64,000 bases of DNA from Bradyrhizobium aeschynomenes. Lineage in GTDB: Bacteria; Pseudomonadota; Alphaproteobacteria; Rhizobiales; Xanthobacteraceae. Shown here one piece after another: positions 34,681 to 41,665 of this stretch. A model generated the notes under the pieces. The model was not told the DNA's origin and did no database searches. It saw nothing but the letters and a program-made list of their open reading frames with translations. The stretch spans positions 310,001 through 374,000 of the forward strand of contig NZ_JABFDM010000001.1 in NCBI RefSeq assembly GCF_013178945.1, read 5' to 3'. The position numbers and the translations under genes were made by a program. Position 1 is the stretch's first letter; the number at the start of each line of letters is the position of its first letter.

Positions 34681-35859
34681 GTGAGCACCGCACCCCATTT
34701 CGACATCGATCCGGCCGCGTTCTGGGCCGATCCCTATCCGGCGCTGGCGCGGATGCGAAAGGAGGCGCCGATCGCGTTCGTGCCGCAGCTCGGCAGCACG
34801 CTGCTGTGCCGGCGCGACGACATCTTCGTCTCGGAGAAGCAGATCGAGGTGTTCAGCTCGCATCAGCCGCAGGGATTGATGAACCGGCTGATGGGCCACA
34901 ACATGATGCGCAAGGACGGCGCCGCGCACATGGCCGAGCGCCAGGCGATCGCGCCGGCGGTCTCTCCGCGGGCGGTCCGGGTGCACTGGCTGGCGCAGTT
35001 CCAGGCTCATGCCGACCGGCTGATCGATGCGCTCGATCCGGCTGCCGACGTTGATCTCGTGCGCGACTTCGCGCTGCCGTTCTCGGCCGAGTGCCTGAAG
35101 CTGATCACCGGCCTCGTCAACATGCGTTTCGAGGACATGAATGCGTGGTCGCAGGCCATGATCGATGGCATCGCCAACTACACCGGTGACGCCGCGGTCG
35201 AGGCGCGCTGCAATGCCGCGACATCCGGTATCGATGCCGCGATCGACGACATGCTGCCGGTGCTGGAGAGGACTCCGAATCAGAGCCTGCTCGGCGTGAT
35301 GCTGGCGTCGGGCATGCCGATGGAGAGTATCCGCGCCAACATCAAGCTCGCGATCTCCGGCGGCCAGAACGAGCCGCGCGACGCGATCGCCGGCACGGTG
35401 TGGGCCCTGCTGCTGCATCCCGAGCAACGCGCGTCGGCGGTGAACGGCGAGGTGCGCTGGCTCCAGGTATTCGAGGAATATGCCCGCTGGATTTCGCCGA
35501 TCGGCATGTCACCGCGGCGCATCGCCAAGCCCTGGATGATCCGCGACGTCGCCTTCGAGCCGGAGGAGCGGGTGTTCCTGATGTTCGGCTCGGCCAACCG
35601 CGACGAGGCGCATTTTGCCGATCCCGACCGCTTCGACATCCGCCGCGACCTCACCAAGAGCATCGCCTTCGGCGCCGGCCCGCACTTCTGTGCGGGCGCC
35701 TGGGCCTCGCGCGCGATGATCGCCGACGTCGCGCTGCCGACGCTGTTCGCCCGCCTCGAGAACCTGCGGCTTCGCGACACCGAGCCGGTGCGCATCGGCG
35801 GCTGGGCCTTTCGCGGCCTGCTCAATCTGCCGGTGACCTGGGACGCGGCGCAGGGTTGA
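34681..35859 (+). CDS. cytochrome P450
   Basis: A 392-residue bacterial P450 monooxygenase. The haem-thiolate motif is FGAGPHFCAGAWASR with ligand Cys337. The K-helix ExxR is in FEEYARWISP. The I-helix segment reads SGGQNEPRDAIAGT, so the usual acid-threonine pair of AGxDT is replaced by an Asn-Glu-Pro sequence. It starts with GTG at 34681 after GGAGG. No ferredoxin or ferredoxin reductase gene is nearby. The substrate is unknown. Confidence 0.92.
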   Translation: MSTAPHFDIDPAAFWADPYPALARMRKEAPIAFVPQLGSTLLCRRDDIFVSEKQIEVFSSHQPQGLMNRLMGHNMMRKDGAAHMAERQAIAPAVSPRAVRVHWLAQFQAHADRLIDALDPAADVDLVRDFALPFSAECLKLITGLVNMRFEDMNAWSQAMIDGIANYTGDAAVEARCNAATSGIDAAIDDMLPVLERTPNQSLLGVMLASGMPMESIRANIKLAISGGQNEPRDAIAGTVWALLLHPEQRASAVNGEVRWLQVFEEYARWISPIGMSPRRIAKPWMIRDVAFEPEERVFLMFGSANRDEAHFADPDRFDIRRDLTKSIAFGAGPHFCAGAWASRAMIADVALPTLFARLENLRLRDTEPVRIGGWAFRGLLNLPVTWDAAQG

Positions 35860-35901
35860 TCCTCGCCGCCGTTCCGGTCGGGGCACGCTCGCTCAGGGTG
35901 A

Positions 35902-37581
35902 TTACGCCCTGCCTGCTGCGATCGCCTGCGCCTCCGCGGCTGCGCGCTGCATGCTGGACGACATCTCGCCGGTGACCGTGCTCTGCTCCTCCACCGCGGC
36001 AGCGGTCGAGGTGACGTATTCGCTGACGTTCTGAATCTCGACCTTGATCGCGTTCAGCGCATTCACAACCTCGCTGGAGATCCCGTTCAGCCCGGCGATC
36101 TCGGCCCCGATCTTGTCGGTGGCGGCTTTGGCCTGCGTGGCGAGATTCTTGACCTCCGACGCGACCACGGCAAAGCCGCGGCCGGCATCGCCCGCGCGGG
36201 CTGATTCGATGGTGGCATTGAGGGCCAGCAGGTTGATCTGCCCGGTGATGTTGCCGATCAGTTCGACGATGCCGCTCATCGCCTGTGTCGCCTCGCTCAG
36301 GCGCTTGGCCTGCGAATCGGCGGAGGCGACCCGGTCAGCGGCCCCCATTGCCGTCTCGCGCGACTTCGTCATGGCCTCGGAAATCTCGCGCACCGAGGCG
36401 TTCAACTCCTCGGCACCCGCGGCGACGGACTCCATCATGCCGCGGACGCGCTCATTGCCCATTCGCGTGAGCACTTGCCTTGTGATGTCGGTGGCGTATT
36501 TCACGACCTTGAACGGCTTGCCGTTGAGACCGAGAATCGGATTGTAGGAGGCCTGAATCCAGACCTCGCGACCGCCCTTGCCGATCCGCTTGTATTCCGC
36601 GGCCTGATATTCGCCGCGGTTCAGGGCGGCCCAGAAGTTGCGATAGGCCGTACTGTCGCGCTCCGACGGATCGACGAACATCGAATGATGGCGGCCCTTG
36701 ATCTCCGACAGCGTATAGCCGAGCGCCTGCAGGAAATTGTCGTTGGCGTTGATGACGGTGCCGTCCAGTTCGAACTCGATCACGGCCTGCGACTTGCTGA
36801 TGGCGGCGATCTGTCCGGCGAGATCGGCATTCCGAAGCTTCTGGGCAGTCACGTCGGTGGCGAACTTGACGACCTTGAAGGGCTTTCCGTTCTGATCGAT
36901 CACGGGATTATAGGACGCCTGGATCCATACCTCCTTGCCGCCCTTTCCGATCCGCTTGTATTCCGCGGCCTGGTATTCGCCGCGGTTCAGGGCGGCCCAG
37001 AACTCGCGATAGGCGGCACTGTCGCGCTCCTCTGGCGAAACGAACATGCTGTGATGCTTGCCCTGGATCTCCGACAGGCTGTAGCCCAGCGCATTCAGGA
37101 AATTGTCGTTGGCGGTGACGATGGTGCCGTCGAGGTTGAATTCGATCACGGCCTGTGATCGGCCGATGGCCGCGACCTGAGCGCTGTAGTCGAGGTTCTG
37201 CAGCCGCACGCTGGCGTCGGACCACTCGACGACCGTTCCTGCGCGTGATCCATCCGGATTTTTCAACGGCTGCGCGACCAGATCGAACGTCCACTTGCCG
37301 ATCTTGATGGTGGCGCGGTGTTCGGAGGCGAGGGCCTGCAGCATGCGTCGCTGGTGGGTCGGATCCTTGTGGAAGACGTCGATGTTGGTGCCGATGAGTG
37401 CGTCGACACGGAAGTGCGGCAACTGCGTCTTGAGATCGGCCTCTGCCCCGCGCAACAGCTCCATCACTGCGTCGTTCATGTAGACGATGTTGAGCTTGTC
37501 GTCAGCGACCATCACCCTTGCGGTGATCGCGTTTGCAGCCAGGGCGGCCATGGCTGCGGCGTTGTTCTTGCGGCCAAACAT
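35902..37581 (-). CDS. soluble chemoreceptor: three PAS domains plus methyl-accepting signalling domain
   Basis: A 559-residue protein without transmembrane segments, hence a cytoplasmic chemoreceptor. PAS1 covers about residues 20-115; PAS2 (about 130-240) and PAS3 (about 252-362) are close duplicates, sharing for example LNRGEYQAAEYKRIGKGG and VWIQASYNPI or VWIQASYNPV. The signalling domain (about 370-559) has the hairpin-tip sequence IGNITGQINLLALNATIESA and GRGFAVVASEVKNLA. GGAG eight bases before the ATG at 37581 sets the start. PAS domains of this sort often bind haem or flavin to sense oxygen or redox; no such ligand is proven here. No che genes are in the window. Confidence 0.93.
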   Translation of the reverse strand: MFGRKNNAAAMAALAANAITARVMVADDKLNIVYMNDAVMELLRGAEADLKTQLPHFRVDALIGTNIDVFHKDPTHQRRMLQALASEHRATIKIGKWTFDLVAQPLKNPDGSRAGTVVEWSDASVRLQNLDYSAQVAAIGRSQAVIEFNLDGTIVTANDNFLNALGYSLSEIQGKHHSMFVSPEERDSAAYREFWAALNRGEYQAAEYKRIGKGGKEVWIQASYNPVIDQNGKPFKVVKFATDVTAQKLRNADLAGQIAAISKSQAVIEFELDGTVINANDNFLQALGYTLSEIKGRHHSMFVDPSERDSTAYRNFWAALNRGEYQAAEYKRIGKGGREVWIQASYNPILGLNGKPFKVVKYATDITRQVLTRMGNERVRGMMESVAAGAEELNASVREISEAMTKSRETAMGAADRVASADSQAKRLSEATQAMSGIVELIGNITGQINLLALNATIESARAGDAGRGFAVVASEVKNLATQAKAATDKIGAEIAGLNGISSEVVNALNAIKVEIQNVSEYVTSTAAAVEEQSTVTGEMSSSMQRAAAEAQAIAAGRA

Positions 37582-37879
37582 GAAGGGTCTCCTGTCAAGC
37601 AATCACGTCAGCGATGAGCAGATGATCGAGATCATGCGGCGGTTGCCATGATCCGGAGACTGCGCCGACTGCGATCAGCCCTGAACGCGATGATCCCCGT
37701 AAAATCCCGGGGCTTCATTCAATCTAACAGGTCTTCAGTAAGGTTCGGTTAGGCAGAAATCTGCAGCGGTTGTTCTGATTGTGCAGGAATGGCGCCGTTG
37801 CATCTGCCAGGGGTGATCAAGTGTCGCAGGGCCCGCTTGCCTTGGATCAAGATCGAGTTCGTCTTGACCGCTAAGCTCG

Positions 37880-39040
37880 ATGAAAATTGGATGCTATCGG
37901 CGTGGATATGCTATCGGCTTGGATATGCCAGGGAAGGAAATTGCCGAAATCATCACGTTGCCCAGGGTGTTTCTGGACAGCCTCGGCATCGGCATCTCGA
38001 TCGTCGACAGTTCGACGGGACACATCCGGTTTGCGAATGCCGAATGCTGCCGGATCGTCGGATACCCGCTGGAGCGACTCAAGACCGGCGAACTGACCTT
38101 CGTCGATCTGACCCATCCTGAGGATCGGGAGCGCAACCGGCTGCAGCACGACAAGCTGGTCGCAGGCGAGGTCGCGAGCTACCAGCTCGACAAGCGCTAC
38201 CTTCGTCAGGACGGAAGCGTCGTGTGGGCACGCGTGATCGTCACGCCGATCAGGGACGCCACAGGCTTCATGAGATGGTTCTGCGCCGTGGTCGAGGACA
38301 TCACGGCGACCAAGATCCTGGAGGAACAGCTTGCAGCCGCGGAGAAGCTTGCGGGGCTGTCGACCTTCAACCTGATCGTCGACACGGACGATTCCGAGGG
38401 AGAGTTTCCGCCGGCGTCGTCATCGTCGGTGCGCGACATGTTGTGCCGCGTGCATCCAGAGGATCGAAACGGACTCGAGCAGGCCATCGGCCGAGCCATC
38501 ATGAAACGAACCGGCTACACGCGCGACTACCGGCTGCTGAGTCAGGACGGTGCGCTGCGCTGGGTCCGTGGCATGGCGACCTCCGTCTACAGCCCGTCCG
38601 ACGGACGAACCCGCCTCGTCGGCGCGACGATCGACGTCACCGCCGATCATCTCGGTGGCGAGAACCACATGCCCGAGTCCATTCGCAACATCCTGGATCA
38701 CATCGAGACGCACTGGGATCAGAAGATCTCGATCGAGCAGCTTGCGGCGCGCTACGGCGTCAGCCCCCGCACGGTCTACCAGTACTTTGCGAAGAACGGC
38801 ATGTCCCTGGCCGAGAAGATCAAGCTGACACGCATCCAACATGCGCGCCGCATGCTGTACGATGCGAAGGCAGGTGATACGGTGACCTCGATCGCCTTGC
38901 GATGCTGCTTCAGCAATCCGGGGCATTTCGCCAGGGAGTATCGAAAGATCTATGGTGAGACGCCGTCGGAAAGCCTGAGGCAGGCGTCATTGCGGCCGGC
39001 GGCGCACAACGATCCTGCCGTTACTCCATCCATCCGTTAG
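37880..39040 (+). CDS. PAS-PAS-AraC sensor/transcriptional regulator
   Basis: A 386-residue single-chain regulator. PAS1 (about residues 25-145) contains GIGISIVDSSTGHIRFANAE and the PAC-like ending WFCAVVEDITATK. A second PAS-like region (about 155-255) ends in RLVGATIDVTADHLGG. The AraC DNA-binding domain (about 265-370) has ISIEQLAARYGVSPRTVYQYF and CFSNPGHFAREYRKIYGETP. The start is uncertain: ATG 37880 and ATG 37925 are both in frame and neither has a good ribosome binding site. Short direct repeats overlap this region. It is divergent from the three-PAS chemoreceptor. Confidence 0.85.
   Translation: MKIGCYRRGYAIGLDMPGKEIAEIITLPRVFLDSLGIGISIVDSSTGHIRFANAECCRIVGYPLERLKTGELTFVDLTHPEDRERNRLQHDKLVAGEVASYQLDKRYLRQDGSVVWARVIVTPIRDATGFMRWFCAVVEDITATKILEEQLAAAEKLAGLSTFNLIVDTDDSEGEFPPASSSSVRDMLCRVHPEDRNGLEQAIGRAIMKRTGYTRDYRLLSQDGALRWVRGMATSVYSPSDGRTRLVGATIDVTADHLGGENHMPESIRNILDHIETHWDQKISIEQLAARYGVSPRTVYQYFAKNGMSLAEKIKLTRIQHARRMLYDAKAGDTVTSIALRCCFSNPGHFAREYRKIYGETPSESLRQASLRPAAHNDPAVTPSIR
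37889..37930 (+). repeat. short tandem repeat at the 5' end of the PAS-AraC gene
   Basis: GGATGCTATCGGCGT (37889-37903) and GGATATGCTATCGGCTT (37904-37920) are near copies, followed by a partial third, GGATATGCCA (37921-37930). Changes in copy number would shift the reading frame or alter the start region if translation begins at 37880. Confidence 0.6.
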
Positions 39041-39095
39041 GCGCCAGCCGGCCTTCACGAGGCCGCGTCTGGAGGAGCACCGGCCAGATGTGCCC

Positions 39096-39138
39096 GACGG
39101 GCAATCTTCGCATGCGTGCCATGCGCCGATTGCCCGTC
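39096..39138. terminator. hairpin after the PAS-AraC gene, possible terminator
   Basis: GACGGGCAAT (39096-39105) and ATTGCCCGTC (39129-39138) are perfect 10 bp inverted arms, 55 bases after the stop. A few T residues (GTTAGTTTG) follow, but no clear T run, so termination is only possible. The motif GTCGGGCAAATC recurs 30 bases later. Confidence 0.4.
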
Positions 39139-39206
39139 GTGTTAGTTTGTCGCGGACAGATCCCTTGCGTCGTCGGGCAAATCAGATTGATGGTCGTGCT
39201 CAACCC

Positions 39207-39590
39207 GCCTCGTGCAGAGGGACGTACGCGTCGTCACGAACGTTGAGGTGGGCTGCGATGGACGTGACGGCTGCGCCAGACGAGCGTAGTCGGCACGGAC
39301 GGCGAAGTCGTGTGGTCCTGGCCTCTCGACGCTGAGGTCAAGTCTGCGTTGTTGCTTATGGGCACGCGCAGGCGATGGGGGCAAGAGAGCCGATCCCCAG
39401 GGAGAGCACGAAGGACACCGTTAAAACCAATCGCGCGGGGAAGGCCGGATCTGTCCGGCTGTACCTGTGGTACCTGCCGCCTGCATTCTTTTGAGCAGGC
39501 GGGCCACGGGCCTCAGCCGAGGTCCGGCCTTCTCCGCGCCCTCTCGTGTTTCAGAGGGACACGACGATGCATCACCCGGGCACGCCGTGC
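39207..39590. repeat. structured dispersed element, copy B (candidate non-coding RNA)
   Basis: It is homologous to 7397-7793 over the whole length. Bases 39305-39357 are identical to the core of copy A. The enclosing stem is GAAGGCCGGA (39440-39449) with TCCGGCCTTC (39523-39532); the inner hairpin is CCGCCTGC (39477-39484) with GCAGGCGG (39495-39502); a further hairpin is CCCTCT (39539-39544) with AGAGGG (39553-39558). Sequence around the inner hairpin is conserved with copy A while its stem differs by two swapped base pairs. No gene overlaps it. Confidence 0.7.
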
Positions 39591-39656
39591 CGCGGGGGGC
39601 GATGATCTGTCCTGAGGCAGGCCATGTGATGGAAGGGGCCGGCCAAGACCTCCGCT

Positions 39657-39778
39657 GTCGTCCCGGCCTTGAGCCGGGACCCATAACCCCAGGGAGTTGT
39701 TTGAGGCACGCGAGTGGACAAACCCCACCTAGCCACGTCAGCGGGTGGCTATGGGTCCCGGCTCAAGGCCGGGACGAC
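39657..39778. repeat. palindromic repeat with perfect 29 bp arms
   Basis: The arm 39657-39685 (GTCGTCCCGGCCTTGAGCCG, continuing to CCATA) is the exact reverse complement of 39750-39778. Inner bases include CCACC/GGTGG. It lies 66 bp after structured element B and 51 bp before the hybrid kinase gene's 3' end. The perfect arms suggest a recent or selected copy. Confidence 0.9.
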
Positions 39779-39829
39779 ACTGAGAATGGGGCGTGCATCG
39801 TGGCAAATCACAGAGCGCCGCGACGCCCC

Positions 39830-41422
39830 TCACGCCTCCAGCGCCGTCCTGATCATGCGGGCGAGGTCGGCGCTGACATACGGCTTGGCGAGCAGCAGCA
39901 CGTCGGCATCGAGGCGGCCGTGATGCACGATCGCATTCTCGGTGTAGCCCGACGTGTACAGCACCTTCAGGCCTGGACGTCGCCGCTCGGCCTCGATGGC
40001 GAGCTGACGGCCGTTCATGCCGCCGGGAATGATCACGTCGGTGAACAGCAGGTCGATGCGCTCCTTCGCGTCGATCAGCGCGAGGCCTTCCGCGGCGTTG
40101 CTCGCGGCGAGCGTGCGATAGCCGAGCCGGCGCACTTGGGCGACGACGTAGTCGCGAACCAGCGCGTCGTCCTCGACGATCAGGATGGTTTCGTCCCCGC
40201 GCGCCATCGCCGGCCGCGTCGTGTCCGCCACGACCGCCTCCGGCGCGCTGGTGGCACGCGGCAGATACAGCTTCACCGTGGTGCCGTGACCTTGCTCGCT
40301 GTAGATCTTGACGTGGCCGTTGGACTGCTTGACGAAGCCATAGACCATGCTCAGCCCGAGGCCCGAGCCCTTGCCGACGTCCTTGGTGGTGAAGAACGGC
40401 TCGAACACCTTGTCGATCAACTGGGCCGCAATGCCCTCGCCGGTGTCGCTGACCGCGATCAGGACATAGCTGCCGGGTTTGGCCTCGCGGTTCAATTGCG
40501 CATAGTCCTCGTCGAGCGTGACGTTCTTGGTCTCCAGCGTGAGCTTGCCGCCGTCGGGCATGGCGTCGCGCGCATTGAGCGCGAGGTTGAGGATCGCGGT
40601 CGAGAGCTGGCTCGGATCGATCAGCGCCGGCGCGCTGTCATGGCTGAGCATCGATTCGATCTCGATCTGCTCGCCCAGCGTCGGCCGCAGCAGGCGCGCC
40701 GCGTCGACCACGAGCGCGTTGACGTCGGTGGCGCGCGGCTGCAGCGGCTGGCGGCGCGAGAAGGCGAGGAGGTGCCGGGTCAGGTCGGCGCCGCGCTCGG
40801 CCGCGGCGCTGATCATGCCGGCGATGCCGGCGAGCTGCGGCTTGTCCTTGACCGCATCGGCGAGGATCTCGATCGTGCCGGTGATGACCGTCAGGATGTT
40901 GTTGAAGTCGTGCGCGACGCCGCCGGTGAGCTGGCCGATCGCCTCCATCTTCTGCGCCTGGCGGACCTGGGCCTCGTTCGCCTCGATCTCCTGGAACCGC
41001 TGCACCATCGCCTCGGCGGCGCGGCGCTGCCGGATCTCTTCTTCCAATCGTTCGTAGGCCTTCTGCAGCACGATGCGCGTCGGCAGCACCAGGATCTGGC
41101 GCAGCATCCTGACCATGGCCACGATGACCACGACCGAGATCAAGGCAAGAAGGGCATAGACGAGGCTCTCGACTCTCGGGTCCGACATCCAGAGATCGAG
41201 GATCGCGAGCAGACGCGTGAGGCCGAACAGCGCCACGAACACCCCGAGCGCGGCCAGAGCACCGCGGAACATGACCTCCTTCCAGCGCCGCCACAGGTAC
41301 AGAGCGATGACGGCGGAGATCGTGAAGAAGGCGCAGGCGATGATCGCGTTGGACACGACATACAGCCAGAACCATCCCGGCGCCTCCGGCAGGCCGGCCG
41401 CTTGCACCGTCAATGTCGGCAT
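39830..41422 (-). CDS. hybrid membrane sensor histidine kinase
   Basis: A 530-residue protein. Three predicted N-terminal membrane helices (about residues 17-45, 53-75 and 87-105) precede a coiled coil and the H-box GQLTGGVAHDFNNIL with His171. The ATPase domain has NLALNARDAM (N box), DTGEGIAAQL and GKGSGLGLSMVYGF (G2). A C-terminal receiver (about 412-528) has acidic residues in IVEDDALV and phospho-acceptor Asp462 in LLFTDVIIPG. The start at 41422 is followed by the first helix. It is divergent from the phospholipase C gene. No output response regulator is adjacent. Confidence 0.92.
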   Translation of the reverse strand: MPTLTVQAAGLPEAPGWFWLYVVSNAIIACAFFTISAVIALYLWRRWKEVMFRGALAALGVFVALFGLTRLLAILDLWMSDPRVESLVYALLALISVVVIVAMVRMLRQILVLPTRIVLQKAYERLEEEIRQRRAAEAMVQRFQEIEANEAQVRQAQKMEAIGQLTGGVAHDFNNILTVITGTIEILADAVKDKPQLAGIAGMISAAAERGADLTRHLLAFSRRQPLQPRATDVNALVVDAARLLRPTLGEQIEIESMLSHDSAPALIDPSQLSTAILNLALNARDAMPDGGKLTLETKNVTLDEDYAQLNREAKPGSYVLIAVSDTGEGIAAQLIDKVFEPFFTTKDVGKGSGLGLSMVYGFVKQSNGHVKIYSEQGHGTTVKLYLPRATSAPEAVVADTTRPAMARGDETILIVEDDALVRDYVVAQVRRLGYRTLAASNAAEGLALIDAKERIDLLFTDVIIPGGMNGRQLAIEAERRRPGLKVLYTSGYTENAIVHHGRLDADVLLLAKPYVSADLARMIRTALEA

Positions 41423-41564
41423 TTGCAAACCATCCTCAACAATGCACCGCGTCGCCGCCGAGGCCAGCCCGGCCTCTCGTCGTCTCAAACCGAAAGGATC
41501 ATTCAGCTTTTCACCTCCGGCGCAAGGGCAATGGCGCCTCGGCGGAATGCCGTTCTCAAGGCCG

Positions 41565-41582
41565 CTGTCAAACCCGTGCCAC
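41565..41582 (+). promoter_or_regulatory. possible Pho box upstream of phospholipase C
   Basis: CTGTCAA, four bases, then GTGCCAC gives two half-sites 11 bp apart, agreeing with the PhoB site CTGTCAT-N4-CTGTCAT at 6 of 7 and about 5 of 7 positions. It is 84 bp before the ATG. Phosphate-starvation control of phospholipase C is known in other bacteria. The second half-site is weak. Confidence 0.35.
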
Positions 41583-41665
41583 ACATCCTTAACCGCCCGG
41601 TCACGCGGCTGTTAACGCCGCCACCTAAGCCGCTCGACACCGTCATCACCTGTGGAGTGAACGAG

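Noticed and set aside
39467..41665. Upstream extension of the phospholipase C frame over 733 codons
   Set aside because: The extension crosses two repeats and the antisense of the hybrid kinase; the Tat signal, ribosome binding site and homology place the start at 41666.
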